Shown here one piece after another: positions 36,690 to 46,400 of a stretch of DNA of 64,000 bases (its first letter is position 1; each line of letters starts with the position of its first letter). The notes beneath the pieces were generated by a model. It saw only the letters and a list, made by a program, of their open reading frames with translations. It searched no databases and was not told where the DNA came from. The DNA comes from Corynebacterium meitnerae (GTDB lineage: Bacteria > Actinomycetota > Actinomycetes > Mycobacteriales > Mycobacteriaceae): NCBI RefSeq assembly GCF_027570075.1, contig NZ_JAKMUS010000003.1, forward strand, positions 1 to 64,000, given 5' to 3'. The translations under genes were made by a program, and so were the position numbers.

Positions 36690-37708
36690 GATTGCTCCTC
36701 AATATGTTCCGGATGCGCCTGGTGCTCCGCCTCCGCATCCCAGCGTGCGGCCCGGTCGGCGTCGTACTTGTCGTATGCGGCCACGATACGGCTGACCAGC
36801 TGGTGACGCACCACATCCTTCGCGCCGAATTCCTGGAAGTGAATCCCCGGCACGTGACGCAGGATCTTGCGCACGATCCGCAGGCCGGAGACCACCCCGC
36901 GCGGCAGGTCCACCTGAGAGATATCGCCGGTGACCACCATCTTGGATCCGAAGCCCAGGCGGGTCAGGAACATCTTCATCTGCGAAGGCGTGGTGTTTTG
37001 CGCCTCATCCAGGATCACAAACGCGTCGTTCAACGTGCGGCCGCGCATGTAGGCCAACGGCGCCACCTCGATGATGCCGGCCTCCATGAGCTTGGGGATC
37101 ATTTCGGGGTCGAGCATGTCCCGCAACGCGTCGTAAAGCGGGCGCAGGTACGGGTCGATCTTGTCATTCAGCGTGCCGGGCAGAAAGCCCAGCTTCTCCC
37201 CTGCTTCCACCGCCGGGCGGGTGAGAATGATGCGCTTGACCTCTTTGGCCTGCAGCGCCTGAACCGCCTTGGCCACGGCCAGGTAGGTCTTGCCGGAACC
37301 GGCGGGGCCGATGCCGAAGACAATCGTGTTCTCATCAATCGCATCAACGTACTCGCGCTGCCCCGCCGTCTTCGGTCGGATGACCTTGCCGCGGCGCGCG
37401 ATGATCTCGCGGCCGAGGATCTCCGCGGCGGATTCCGGCATGTCCGTAGCCATGATGTCCACCGCGTGATTCACCGCATCCGAGGTGATCACGATGCCGC
37501 GGCGCGCCATCGCCTGAATCTCATCCAACACCCGGGTGGCGTACGCCACCTTCTCCACCGGACCGCGCAGGGTCACGGTGGTGCCACGGGCGAAAAGATC
37601 AGCGCCAAGCAGCTCATTGAGCGTGCGCAGTGTCGCGTCATTGATGCCCAGCACAGCTTGGGCGTATTCGGGGTCGAGCTCGTGGGAGCGTGTGACCAGT
37701 TCTGCCAT
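36686..37708 (-). CDS. phoH: PhoH-like ATPase
   Basis: This 340-aa P-loop protein has an N-terminal KH-like region, Walker [17 protein letters not shown] near residue 138 and a Walker B-like [21 protein letters not shown]. The PhoH family is thought to act in RNA metabolism, consistent with YbeY next door. I prefer ATG 37708 to GTG 37717: AGGG lies about 8 nt upstream of it, and TAGGGT 7 nt upstream could be a -10 box. It overlaps ybeY by 4 nt. Confidence 0.94.
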   Translation of the reverse strand: MAELVTRSHELDPEYAQAVLGINDATLRTLNELLGADLFARGTTVTLRGPVEKVAYATRVLDEIQAMARRGIVITSDAVNHAVDIMATDMPESAAEILGREIIARRGKVIRPKTAGQREYVDAIDENTIVFGIGPAGSGKTYLAVAKAVQALQAKEVKRIILTRPAVEAGEKLGFLPGTLNDKIDPYLRPLYDALRDMLDPEMIPKLMEAGIIEVAPLAYMRGRTLNDAFVILDEAQNTTPSQMKMFLTRLGFGSKMVVTGDISQVDLPRGVVSGLRIVRKILRHVPGIHFQEFGAKDVVRHQLVSRIVAAYDKYDADRAARWDAEAEHQAHPEHIEEQS

Positions 37709-37718
37709 GCGGCTCACC

Positions 37719-38426
37719 CTACCAGCGGCCCGTCAGCGCGCCGACGGCGGAAAGAGCAGCCAGCCCGGCACTCGCCGTGCGCAGAACTTCCGGGCCCAGC
37801 GTGATCGCCTGCGCGCCGAGCACCTCCAGCTCGTCGTCCCCAATGCCACCTTCAGGCCCGATGATGAGGAAGATCTCGTCCGCGCTGAAGTCCGCGTCCT
37901 TGATGCTCATCGTCGCATCCTCATGCAAGACGTACGCCGCCTTTCCGGCGAGCATCTGTGCCAGCTGGTTCGTGGTCACCGGATCATGCACCTGCGGGAT
38001 CCACGCGCGACGCGATTGCTTCGCGGCCTCCCGCGCTGTGGCCTGCCATTTCTCCACATTCTTGGCCACCTTTGGGCCCTGCCACCGCGCGATCGTGCGG
38101 TGCGAAATCCACGGCACGATCGCATCCGCGCCGCCCTGCGTGGCCAGGTCCACGGCTAATTCTGCGCGCTCGGACTTCGGGATGGCCTGCACAACCGTCA
38201 CCCTCGGCGCAGGTCTCGGCACTTCTTGCTTATCGACGACCTCCCCCACCAGCCCGTCCTTCCCCTCCACCGCGGTGACGAGGACTTCGGCGGTGGTGCC
38301 GGTGCCGTCGATAAGCATGACGTGCTCTCCGGGCTGGATCCTTTTGACCGTGACGGCATGGCGTCCCTCCGGTCCGCTGAGGCGGCCGGAGAGTGGGTCG
38401 TCGGTGATGAAATACGGCAGACTCAT
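37719..38426 (-). CDS. rsmE: 16S rRNA (uracil-1498-N3)-methyltransferase
   Basis: This 235-aa SPOUT methyltransferase modifies U1498 of 16S rRNA using S-adenosylmethionine. It has an N-terminal PUA-like part (GRHAVTVKRIQPGEHVMLIDG) and the knot region (IIGPEGGIGDDELEVL, LGPEVLRTASAGLAAL) that binds the cofactor. ATG 38426 is chosen as the family start; it lies 4 nt after dnaJ ends. The gene carries two CGTCGATAAGC words within 90 bp in opposite orientations (38228-38238 and 38306-38316). Confidence 0.93.
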   Translation of the reverse strand: MSLPYFITDDPLSGRLSGPEGRHAVTVKRIQPGEHVMLIDGTGTTAEVLVTAVEGKDGLVGEVVDKQEVPRPAPRVTVVQAIPKSERAELAVDLATQGGADAIVPWISHRTIARWQGPKVAKNVEKWQATAREAAKQSRRAWIPQVHDPVTTNQLAQMLAGKAAYVLHEDATMSIKDADFSADEIFLIIGPEGGIGDDELEVLGAQAITLGPEVLRTASAGLAALSAVGALTGRW

Positions 38427-38430
38427 GGTG

Positions 38431-39561
38431 TTAACGACGGAATCGGTTACGCATGCGGCCGAAGAACCCCTCACCGTCCGGGTGGTCTTCCTCGACGAAA
38501 GCCTCGGCGTGGTGCCCGTCGCGCAGGTCCTCGAGCGCGGCGCGCTGATCCTTAGTCAGCTCCGTCGGCACAACCACCTGGACGTGAGCCACCATGTCGC
38601 CGGCACCTTCTGCGCGCAGGCGCGGCATGCCTTCGCCGTCCAGCACGATCTCCTCATTCGGCTGCGTGCCAGCAGGGATCTCGATCGTGGTGGTCTCCCC
38701 CGCCAGATTCTTCACCGTCACATCCGTGCCCAGCGCGGCATCGAACATGGGCACGGAAACCTTGAGGTGCAGGTTGTCCCCATCGCGGACAAACACCGGG
38801 TGGTTTTCCGTGGTGACCTCCACGTACAAGTCACCGGCAGCGCCACCACCGTGGCCGACCTCGCCCTGGCCCGCCATGCGAATGCGCATACCGGAAGAGA
38901 TACCGGCCGGGATGTTCACCGTGATGTCCCGGCGCGAACGCACACGCCCCTGGCCGCCACACTTCTGGCATGGGTCGGTGATGATCTCACCGAAGCCGGA
39001 GCACTTCGGACACGTCGTGGTGGTCATGATGTTGCCCAGGAAGGACTGCTGCACCTGCTGCACCTGGCCCTGGCCACCACAGCCATCACACATGACCGGC
39101 TTGGACTCAGATTCCGAGCCCGTGCCATGGCAGTGCTCACACACCACGGCGGTATCCACCGTGACTTCCTGGCGGGTACCCGTGTAGGCCTCCGCCAGGG
39201 TGATCGTGGTGCGCAGCAACGCGTCATTGCCCGGCTGCACGCGCGAACGCGGGCCGCGACCGCCACCACCGCCGGTATCCCCGAAGAAGGCCTCGAAGAT
39301 ATCGCCGAAACCAAAGCCACCCCCGGCAGGGCCACCGGCGCCCTGCTCCATCGGGTCGCCCCCGCGATCCACAATGTGGCGCTTGTCCGGATCCAGCAGC
39401 ACCTCCTGGGCCAAGGAGATCTCGCGGAACTTCTCCGCCGCCTCCTCGGTGTCATTCACATCCGGGTGGTACTTGCGCGCCAAACGCCGGTACGCCTTCT
39501 TAATCTCCGTATCCGTGGCGTTCTTATCCACACCCAGGATGCCGTAGTAATCGCGTGCCAC
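38431..39561 (-). CDS. dnaJ: Chaperone DnaJ (DnaJ2)
   Basis: This 376-aa Hsp40 has an N-terminal J domain with the HPD motif (KYHPDVND near residue 33), a Gly/Phe-rich linker ([20 protein letters not shown]) and four zinc-binding CxxCxGxG repeats ([32 protein letters not shown]). The C-terminal substrate-binding domains follow. It stimulates DnaK ATPase. It starts 7 nt after hrcA ends and should be under the CIRCE element upstream of hrcA. Confidence 0.97.
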   Translation of the reverse strand: MARDYYGILGVDKNATDTEIKKAYRRLARKYHPDVNDTEEAAEKFREISLAQEVLLDPDKRHIVDRGGDPMEQGAGGPAGGGFGFGDIFEAFFGDTGGGGGRGPRSRVQPGNDALLRTTITLAEAYTGTRQEVTVDTAVVCEHCHGTGSESESKPVMCDGCGGQGQVQQVQQSFLGNIMTTTTCPKCSGFGEIITDPCQKCGGQGRVRSRRDITVNIPAGISSGMRIRMAGQGEVGHGGGAAGDLYVEVTTENHPVFVRDGDNLHLKVSVPMFDAALGTDVTVKNLAGETTTIEIPAGTQPNEEIVLDGEGMPRLRAEGAGDMVAHVQVVVPTELTKDQRAALEDLRDGHHAEAFVEEDHPDGEGFFGRMRNRFRR

Positions 39562-39568
39562 AGTAGAG

Positions 39569-40594
39569 CTAAGTCCTTTCTTCGCCGGCGAGAATCAAGC
39601 TGATGTAGTTTGCCACCGCCGCAACCTTTTGAATCGTACCGGGGTAGTCCATATACGTCGGGCCGAGGACACCCAAACCACCAAACGTCTCCCCCGCAGT
39701 GCCATAACTGGTGGTCACGATACTGGCCTTCGCCAGATCCTCATCCTCGTTCTCCTTACCGATAACCACGGAGACATTACCCAGCTCCGGCAAATTAGCC
39801 AGCAGCTTGAGCACCACCACCTGCTCTTCTAACGCCTCCACGACGCTGAGCAGATCTGTCCGTGACGGCACCAGGTTCGCCGCGCCCGCGATGAGAACAC
39901 GGTCCGACGGTGTGTCCACCAAGGTGTCCATGATCACCGCGATCGCCCGCGTTAGGTGGTCTGCCACCACCGGCGGCGGGTCTGCCGCCAAGAGTGCCAG
40001 CGACGTCGACGCATCGCTCATGGTCTTACCGGCCAAGGCTCCGTTGAGGAGGTCGCGGAGGTAGGAGACACCGGATTCGTCGATAGGCGAACTGAGCTCG
40101 ACATTGCGCTGATCCACGCGCCCGTTATCCGTGATGACCACGAGCAACAGACGCCGCGGCGTGAGCGCCACCACCTCACAGTGCTTGATGCGCGAGACCG
40201 ACAGCGTGGGCAACTGCACCACCGCCGCCTGGCGCGTGAGCTGTGCCAACAGGTGCGCCGAGCGCCGCATCACGTCTTCGAGATCCACGCCGGATTCCAA
40301 GAAATCCGAAATCGCGCGGCGCTCCGGCAGCGACAGCGGCTTCACGTCATTGATCGCATCCACGAACGCGCGGTAGCCCTTCTCCGTGGGCACACGCCCG
40401 GAGCTCGCGTGCGGTTGGGCGATGTAGCCCTCCGTCTCGAGCACCGCCATGTCGTTGCGGATTGTTGCGGAGCTGACCTGGAGCTTGTGCTTCTCCACCA
40501 GGGTCTTGGACCCGACCGGCTCCTGCATCGCAATGTAGTCCGCCACGATCGCCCGCAGGACTGCCTGCCTACGTTCGCGCGCGGGACCAGCCAT
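39569..40594 (-). CDS. hrcA: Heat-inducible transcription repressor HrcA
   Basis: This 341-aa repressor binds CIRCE and controls groE/dnaJ-type heat shock genes. It has an N-terminal winged helix ([56 protein letters not shown]) with a GAF-like core and a dimerisation region. A CIRCE-like repeat lies 14 nt upstream of the ATG, indicating autorepression. It heads the series dnaJ-rsmE-phoH-ybeY-CBS protein, all in one direction with very short gaps. Confidence 0.96.
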   Translation of the reverse strand: MAGPARERRQAVLRAIVADYIAMQEPVGSKTLVEKHKLQVSSATIRNDMAVLETEGYIAQPHASSGRVPTEKGYRAFVDAINDVKPLSLPERRAISDFLESGVDLEDVMRRSAHLLAQLTRQAAVVQLPTLSVSRIKHCEVVALTPRRLLLVVITDNGRVDQRNVELSSPIDESGVSYLRDLLNGALAGKTMSDASTSLALLAADPPPVVADHLTRAIAVIMDTLVDTPSDRVLIAGAANLVPSRTDLLSVVEALEEQVVVLKLLANLPELGNVSVVIGKENEDEDLAKASIVTTSYGTAGETFGGLGVLGPTYMDYPGTIQKVAAVANYISLILAGEERT

Positions 40595-40607
40595 GTTCGC
40601 ACCCTCC

Positions 40608-40634
40608 TTAGCACTCTGAAGCGTCGACTGCTAA
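40608..40634 (-). promoter_or_regulatory. CIRCE element (HrcA operator)
   Basis: TTAGCACTC - 9 nt - GACTGCTAA matches the CIRCE consensus TTAGCACTC-N9-GAGTGCTAA with one mismatch (C for G). It lies directly before hrcA, which fits heat-shock autoregulation of the hrcA-dnaJ operon. Confidence 0.92.
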
Positions 40635-40651
40635 GTCAGTCTAGCGCCGGA

Positions 40652-41785
40652 TCACTCCGCCGCCAAGATGTCCGTGATGATCCCGTCCGCCAACAAACGG
40701 CCCGCATCCGTCACGCGAATCCTCTCATCAACCTCAAGCAGTCCAGCGCGCACATGCTTATCGACGACACCCCTCGCCCCTGCCCCAACCCACCCCGCCG
40801 GGATCCCTTCTTTAAGGCGCAGCCCCAGCATGATCTGCTCGAAGTGGTGCTCATCATCGGTGATGGTTTCCGTGCTGTGGATGGGCAGTTCGCGGCCTTC
40901 GAGCATCTGGTTGTAGCGCTCCGGTCGCTTCACGTTCATGTACCGCGTCCGCCCCACATACCCGTGCGCCCCCGGACCGGCACCCCACCAGTTGCCGCCG
41001 CGCCAGTAGAGGAGGTTGTGCCGACACTCGCCACCTTCCTTCGCCCAGTTGGATACCTCGTACCAGCCGTAGCCGGCCTGTTCCAGCGTGTCCGCAATGA
41101 GCTCATACCGGTCCGCGTACGTATCTTCCTGCGGGGCTGGCAGCTCCCCCTTACGGATCTTTCGGGACATGGCCGTGCCATCCTCCACGATCAGCGAGTA
41201 CGCCGACACGTGGTCCACCCCCGCTTCCAGCACTGCTTCTAGGCTGCGCTTCACGTCATCTTCCGTTTCCGTCGGGGTGCCGTAGATGAGGTCCAGGTTC
41301 ACGTGTTCAAACCCTGCTGCCTGGGCCTCCTTCGCCGCTGCCACCGCCCGGCCTGGCGTGTGCTGCCGGTCCAGCACCTTCAGAATCGGCGTGGACGCGG
41401 ACTGCATCCCCAACGACACCCGCGTAAACCCATGCGCTTTGAGGCCCTCGAAGTACTCCGGGCTCGTCGACTCCGGGTTGGACTCCGTGGTCACCTCCGC
41501 CCCCTCGGCCAGACCGAACGTGGTGCGGATCCGCGCCAGGATCCTGCCCAGGCCGTCCGCTCCCAACAGCGATGGCGTTCCCCCGCCGATGAATACGGTG
41601 TCTGCTGGTCGCCCCTCCTGGCCATATTCTCGTGCGGCCAGCTCCAGCTCCTGCTCCAACGCATCCAAGTACGCCGCATAACTCGTCTCGGTTTCGGACG
41701 GCGTATACGTATTGAAGTCGCAATACCCACACCGCGTCGAACAAAACGGGACGTGCACGTACACGCCAAAGGCGTCAGAATTCAT
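40652..41785 (-). CDS. hemW: Heme chaperone HemW-like radical SAM protein
   Basis: This 377-aa radical SAM protein is related to HemN. The 4Fe-4S motif C-x3-C-x2-C is CSTRCGYCDFN near residue 17, followed by FIGGGTPSLL and the HemW-type C-terminal domain (MLGLRLKEGIPAGW). Family members once annotated as coproporphyrinogen III oxidase are now thought to deliver heme. TAGACT lies 7 nt before the ATG, so it has its own leaderless promoter, separate from the hrcA unit 18 nt beyond the CIRCE. Confidence 0.93.
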   Translation of the reverse strand: MNSDAFGVYVHVPFCSTRCGYCDFNTYTPSETETSYAAYLDALEQELELAAREYGQEGRPADTVFIGGGTPSLLGADGLGRILARIRTTFGLAEGAEVTTESNPESTSPEYFEGLKAHGFTRVSLGMQSASTPILKVLDRQHTPGRAVAAAKEAQAAGFEHVNLDLIYGTPTETEDDVKRSLEAVLEAGVDHVSAYSLIVEDGTAMSRKIRKGELPAPQEDTYADRYELIADTLEQAGYGWYEVSNWAKEGGECRHNLLYWRGGNWWGAGPGAHGYVGRTRYMNVKRPERYNQMLEGRELPIHSTETITDDEHHFEQIMLGLRLKEGIPAGWVGAGARGVVDKHVRAGLLEVDERIRVTDAGRLLADGIITDILAAE

Positions 41786-41818
41786 ACGTGACAGTCTAAG
41801 CAGATAGCCAAGAACTAA

Positions 41819-42487
41819 TTAGGCGCCGCGGCGGGAACGCTTCGCGGCGACCTTGGCCACGATGGCATCGACACGCGCGCGTTCCTCCAGGAACTTCGGC
41901 GGGTTGGAGCCGCGCATCGCGCGGGTGAAACCGGGGTGTTCGGCGGCGACGGCGTCGAGCCAGCCATCGACGGCGGATTCCACCAATTCACCGACGCGGG
42001 CGTAGAGGTGTGGCAGAGACACGGCGGCGAGGTTCTGGGCCACCATGTCGGTTTGCTCGAGGGTGTAGTCCACTACTTCCCCGAGGTGCTGCACGATGAG
42101 GTCGGTGCGCTGGACGCAAGCTTCCGTCATGTCCTTCACCGGGGACGGCGACGCGAGGGGGAAGAGCTCGAACAGGCCAGCTGCGTCGAGACGTTCTGGC
42201 TCAGGGATGCGCTCCTCAGCCGGCAGTGCTGCGGAGATAGACCCGGCGCGGACACCGGACACGAGTGCCTGGCGGAGACCGATCAGTTCACCAACAACGC
42301 GGCGGGCATCAATGCGAGCGTCGTCGACGATTTCGGCGAACTCGGCGAGGCAGTCGTCGGTGAGTTCGGCATCGTAGTCGGCGATGGATTCGGCGATGTG
42401 CTCGATGTACTCGGCAACTTCGTCGCCGATGTTGTAGACCTCTTGGGTCAGCTCGCGGTGGCGCAGCGTCGCAGCGGTCCGGTGCAC
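41819..42487 (-). CDS. Hypothetical helical protein (222 aa)
   Basis: I do not recognise a family. The chain is acidic and almost wholly helical (EVYNIGDEVAEYIEHIAESIADYDAELTDD, DMTEACVQRTDLIVQHLGEVVDYT), with no signal peptide, TM helix or metal motif, and a basic tail (KVAAKRSRRGA). The start is GTG 42487 with GGAGG 5 nt upstream, which is much better than the upstream ATG at 42583. The family may be restricted to corynebacteria. It lies downstream of nothing obvious and ahead of hemW in the same direction. Confidence 0.75.
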   Translation of the reverse strand: MHRTAATLRHRELTQEVYNIGDEVAEYIEHIAESIADYDAELTDDCLAEFAEIVDDARIDARRVVGELIGLRQALVSGVRAGSISAALPAEERIPEPERLDAAGLFELFPLASPSPVKDMTEACVQRTDLIVQHLGEVVDYTLEQTDMVAQNLAAVSLPHLYARVGELVESAVDGWLDAVAAEHPGFTRAMRGSNPPKFLEERARVDAIVAKVAAKRSRRGA

Positions 42488-42600
42488 ACTCGCCTCCTTG
42501 CGTCGACCGGGTTGATAGGTTCGGTGGCCAACATTAAGCCAGAAATTCACAGGTTCTTGTACGGCGCGCCGGAAGAGCGCCAATCAGGCGCAAAAACGCC

Positions 42601-42630
42601 TACGGCCCCAGCATGAAAGCCGGGACCGTA
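42601..42630 (-). terminator. Possible terminator of the first acyl-CoA synthetase gene
   Basis: TACGGCCCC (42601-42609) and GGGACCGTA (42622-42630) form a 9-bp stem with one mismatch, 15 nt after the minus-strand stop. No T-run follows. The gap 42488-42645 holds no gene. Confidence 0.45.
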
Positions 42631-42645
42631 GTGGGGTGAACAGGT

Positions 42646-44448
42646 CTACGGGTAGAGCTTGCGCATCTGATGGTCGAAGCTTTTGAGCACCGCCGGACGC
42701 TTCACCTTCAGGGACGGGGTCAGTTCGCCGTCAGCTTCGGTGAGGTCGCGCGGGAGGATACGGAACTTCTTGATCGCCTCCGCCTTACTCACGGCCTGGT
42801 TCGTACGGTTGATGGCGTCCTGGATCTCCATGCGCAGGTCATTGCGCTTGGCCAGCTTGTAGGTAGGCGTATCCGGGTCGATGTTGCGCTCGGCCTTCCA
42901 TGCGGAAAGAGCATCCTCATCCAACGCAACGAGCACACCGATGAAGGGCTTGCCGTCACCCACCACGACTGCCTGGGAGATAAGCGGGTCCTGGCGGAGC
43001 AGCTCCTCGAGCGGCTGCGGGGCAACGTTCTTGCCGCCAGAGGTGACCAGGAGGTCCTTCTTACGGCCGGTGATGGAGATATTTCCTTTTTCGTCGAGGT
43101 GTCCGAGGTCGCCGGTGTGGAAGAAGCCGTCGATCAGCGCTTCCTTGGTAGCTTCTTCGTTTTGCCAGTAACCGGTGAAAACGCCAGGGCCAGAGAAGCA
43201 AATTTCGCCTTCTTCGGTGAGCTTGACCGTGTAACCCATCATGGGCTTGCCCACGCTACCGATCTTGCGGTCATCGCCGAAGCTGAGTGCGGCGGCCGAC
43301 GAGGTTTCGGTCAACCCGTAGCCTTCGTAGACCGGCAGCCCGGCACCGCGGTAGAAGTGACCGAGCGGGACGCCGAGGGCAGAGCCACCGGAAATGCCAT
43401 AGGCCATCTTGCCGCCGAGGGCCTCGCGGATCTTGGAGTAGACAAGTTTGTCGAACAACGCCTGCTTTGCGCGGAGCAACAACGACGGACGGCCATGATC
43501 AAGAGCTTCGGAGTAGGCGATGGCGGTCTTCTCCGCCTCAGCGAAAATCTTTGCGCCGATTGCGGAGCCATCGGATGCTTTCCTGCGCGCCGCGTCACGC
43601 ACCTTCTCATACACACGTGGCACACCAAGCACGAGATCTGGCTTCACGCGCTGGAATTCCGCGGCGATGGTGGATACGTCCTGCCAGTGGGTTTGGGTGG
43701 TTTCACCAATAGTGGCGGCCAGATGCACGGAGCGGGCCATGACGTGGGCTAGGGGCAGGTACGTAACCACCTTGTTGCCACGACGAGCCACCTGGCCAGC
43801 CGGGTGCGCGAGCAGGCCACGGACCTGGAAGATCCAGTTCAGGTGCGTGATCATGCAGCCCTTGGCGCGGCCGGTGGTACCGGAGGTGTACACCAGCGAG
43901 GCGATATCGTCGTGGTGGATGCCGGCGATACGCTCGTCCAACTCCGCGTCAGAAACGGATTGGCCGGCTTCCTTGAGGGTGGTGATGGCGCCGGGGGCAT
44001 CGTCGAAAAGCAGAATCTCGCGCAGGTCGGAGTCAATGACGGAGGAGAACATGCTGCCGTGCTCCGGGCGCTCACCGATGGCGATGACGGCACCGGAGTC
44101 TTCGACGATCCACTGCACCTGGTCCAGGGAGCTCGTGGGGTAAATCGCGGCGGTGGTCAGGCCGGCGGCCATGATGGCAAAGTCCACCACCGCCCACTCG
44201 TAGCGCGCACCGGACAGCAATGCGACGCGGTCCCCCTTCTGCGCGCCGAGAGCGATAAGACCCTTGGCTACCTCGCGGACCTCCGCGACGAACTCAGCCG
44301 CAGTGACATCCCGCCAGCGATGATCCTCAGGTTTGGTGAACAGCACCGTGTCCGGGCGGGCGGTGGCGTTGGCCACGAGAGCCGAGTAGCAGTTCTCATC
44401 CGGTGCGACGGTGAACGGCGCTGGGGTGGTGTAGGTAGACAAGGCCAT
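42646..44448 (-). CDS. Long-chain fatty acyl-CoA synthetase (FadD15-like)
   Basis: This 600-aa ANL-superfamily enzyme activates fatty acid with ATP to an acyl-adenylate and then to acyl-CoA. The P-loop motif is LVYTSGTTGRAKGCMITH near 190. GYGLTETSSAAALS and HTGDLGHLDEKGNISITGRKKDLLV carry the other core motifs, and the C-terminal catalytic Lys region is VSKAEAIKKFRILPRDL. It is about 50% like the next gene by eye and almost certainly a tandem duplicate. Its RBS (GGGAG, 10 nt before the ATG) is inside the stem of a 20-bp hairpin, suggesting translational or transcriptional control. Confidence 0.93.
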   Translation of the reverse strand: MALSTYTTPAPFTVAPDENCYSALVANATARPDTVLFTKPEDHRWRDVTAAEFVAEVREVAKGLIALGAQKGDRVALLSGARYEWAVVDFAIMAAGLTTAAIYPTSSLDQVQWIVEDSGAVIAIGERPEHGSMFSSVIDSDLREILLFDDAPGAITTLKEAGQSVSDAELDERIAGIHHDDIASLVYTSGTTGRAKGCMITHLNWIFQVRGLLAHPAGQVARRGNKVVTYLPLAHVMARSVHLAATIGETTQTHWQDVSTIAAEFQRVKPDLVLGVPRVYEKVRDAARRKASDGSAIGAKIFAEAEKTAIAYSEALDHGRPSLLLRAKQALFDKLVYSKIREALGGKMAYGISGGSALGVPLGHFYRGAGLPVYEGYGLTETSSAAALSFGDDRKIGSVGKPMMGYTVKLTEEGEICFSGPGVFTGYWQNEEATKEALIDGFFHTGDLGHLDEKGNISITGRKKDLLVTSGGKNVAPQPLEELLRQDPLISQAVVVGDGKPFIGVLVALDEDALSAWKAERNIDPDTPTYKLAKRNDLRMEIQDAINRTNQAVSKAEAIKKFRILPRDLTEADGELTPSLKVKRPAVLKSFDHQMRKLYP

Positions 44449-44457
44449 AACAGCAAA

Positions 44458-44503
44458 ACTCCCTTCGAGGTACTTTTGATAATAAAAGTACCTCGAAGGG
44501 AGT
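44458..44503. promoter_or_regulatory. 20-bp perfect inverted repeat covering the acyl-CoA synthetase RBS
   Basis: The arms (44458-44477 and 44484-44503) match perfectly over 20 bp, with the 6-nt loop GATAAT. The stem begins 9 nt before the start codon at 44448 and contains GAAGGGAG, its likely Shine-Dalgarno. On the minus strand the stem is followed by TTTTGCTGTT, so it may also be a terminator for the upstream synthetase. It could act as an RBS-sequestering switch, an attenuator or the operator of a fatty-acid regulator. Confidence 0.8.
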
Positions 44504-44549
44504 GTGTTCGCGGCAGATTTAGAAACTTTTTGTTACCTGCACCACACCT

Positions 44550-46397
44550 TTAGCGGTAAAGGCGGTCGATTTCCTTCTTGTAGCGCTCGAAGACCACGTT
44601 GCGCTTAATCTTCATCGTCGGGGTCATCTCGCCGGAATCCTCGGACAGGTCCTTGGTGAGGATGCGGAACTTCTTGATCTGCTCCGCGTGACTGACCGTG
44701 CGGTTGACCTCGTTGACGGCATCCTGCACGTAGGCGCGCAGTTCAGGGGTCTTCACCAGCTGGCGCAGGTGGGTGGACTCCGGAACATTGTTCGCGGCCT
44801 TCCAGCGGCGCAGCTCGTCCTCGTCGAGGGTGACCAGCACACCAACGTAGGGCTTACCGTCGCCAACAATGAGGGCCTGGGAGATGAGCGGGTCACCGCG
44901 CAGGATGTCCTCCATCGGGCCAGGTGAGACATTCTTGCCGCCAGCAGTGACAATGAGGTCCTTCTTGCGGCCGGTGATGGTGATGTAGCCGTCCTCATCA
45001 ATCTCACCCAGGTCGCCGGTGCAGAACCAACCATCCTTGATGGCCTCATCGGTGGCTTCCTGGTTGTTCCAGTAGCCCTTGAACACACCGTCGCCCTTGA
45101 AGCAGATCTCGCCGTCTTCATTGATCATCGCGGAGTAGCCGTTGAGAGGCTTACCGACGGTACCGATCTTGGTCTCTTCCCCAAAGTTCACAGCTGCAGC
45201 CGCGGCAGTTTCGGTAAGACCGTAACCCTCACAGATAGGCAGACGCGCACCGCGGTAGAAGTGGTTGAGGTGCTTGGACAGTGCGGAACCGCCAGAAATA
45301 GCGAATTCGGCCTCACCGCCCACAGCGTCGCGCAGCTTCTTGTACACCAGGCGATCAAAGATGGCGCGCTTCACCTTCAGGAACAGCGACGGCCCCTTCG
45401 GCGTATCCAGCGCCTTGGAGTAAGCCACCGCAGTCTTCTCCGCCTCGAGGAAGGTACGTGCCGCAAAATCGGAGCTGTCCGCCGCCTTGTTGTAGGCGCC
45501 ATCGCGCACCTTCTCAAAGATGCGCGGCACACCCAGCAGCATGTGCGGCTGGAAACGCTGCAGGCCCATGACGATGGTGCGGGTATCAGACCAGTGGATC
45601 TGGTGCGCACCGGCAATGGTGGACGCGAGCGCCACCGCGCGGGCCAGAACGTGCGCCAGCGGGAGGATGGTGACGTAGCGGGCGTCCGGGCGGGTAGCGA
45701 TGGTGTTGCCAATCGGGTGGGTCAGCAGCGCCACTGCCTCATGCGCCCACACCAGGTGGGTCAGGATGCAGCCCTTCGGACGGCCAGTGGTGCCGGAGGT
45801 GTACACCAGTGAGGCCAGGTCGTCGTGCTGGATGCGGGAAATGCGATCGTCGATAACAGCATCCTCAACATCCTTGCCATCCTCGGCGAGCAACTCGAGC
45901 GCATCACCGGCGAAAGACAGGGTGCGCAGCAGCTGCGACGGCGAATCCTTCAGGCGCGGAGTGCCATCCTCCCCCAACACGAGGTTGTCAAAGAGACGAC
46001 GGTTAGATTCCGTATCCGTCACCACAACGCGCGCGCCGGAATCTTCCACGATCCACTGGACCTGGTGCTCCGAGGAGGACGGGTAGATAGGCACACTCGA
46101 CGCGCCGGCAGCCCAGATGGCAAAGTCCATGACCGCCCACCCGTAACTGGAGTCAGCCATCAGACCCACGCGGTCACCGAACTCAACACCATTGGCAACC
46201 AGACCCTTGGCCACGGCGCGGAACTGCTCCATGAACTCGCGGCCGGTCACCTCTGTCCAGTCATGACCTTCAGGGCGGGAGAACATCACCTTGTCAGGGT
46301 TCTCCGTGCACTGCTTGATCACGAGCGTCAGGCAGTTCTCGTTGGGTGCGAGCGTGAAACCTGCCGGGGTTGAATACGTCTTGCTGGGAGTAGACAC
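44550..46397 (-). CDS. Long-chain fatty acyl-CoA synthetase, second copy
   Basis: This 615-aa ANL enzyme has LVYTSGTTGRPKGCILTH near residue 200, GYGLTETAAAAAVNFG and TGDLGEIDEDGYITITGRKKDLIV. The C-terminal VSHAEQIKKFRILTKDLSED is the adenylation lid. It is the upstream member of the tandem pair. GTG 46397 has AAAGG 7 nt upstream and is preferred over GTG 46412. The leader contains nearly three tandem copies of a 10-nt repeat, each with an AAAGG-like Shine-Dalgarno. It is divergent from malQ. Confidence 0.92.
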   Translation of the reverse strand: MSTPSKTYSTPAGFTLAPNENCLTLVIKQCTENPDKVMFSRPEGHDWTEVTGREFMEQFRAVAKGLVANGVEFGDRVGLMADSSYGWAVMDFAIWAAGASSVPIYPSSSEHQVQWIVEDSGARVVVTDTESNRRLFDNLVLGEDGTPRLKDSPSQLLRTLSFAGDALELLAEDGKDVEDAVIDDRISRIQHDDLASLVYTSGTTGRPKGCILTHLVWAHEAVALLTHPIGNTIATRPDARYVTILPLAHVLARAVALASTIAGAHQIHWSDTRTIVMGLQRFQPHMLLGVPRIFEKVRDGAYNKAADSSDFAARTFLEAEKTAVAYSKALDTPKGPSLFLKVKRAIFDRLVYKKLRDAVGGEAEFAISGGSALSKHLNHFYRGARLPICEGYGLTETAAAAAVNFGEETKIGTVGKPLNGYSAMINEDGEICFKGDGVFKGYWNNQEATDEAIKDGWFCTGDLGEIDEDGYITITGRKKDLIVTAGGKNVSPGPMEDILRGDPLISQALIVGDGKPYVGVLVTLDEDELRRWKAANNVPESTHLRQLVKTPELRAYVQDAVNEVNRTVSHAEQIKKFRILTKDLSEDSGEMTPTMKIKRNVVFERYKKEIDRLYR

Positions 46398-46400
46398 GGA

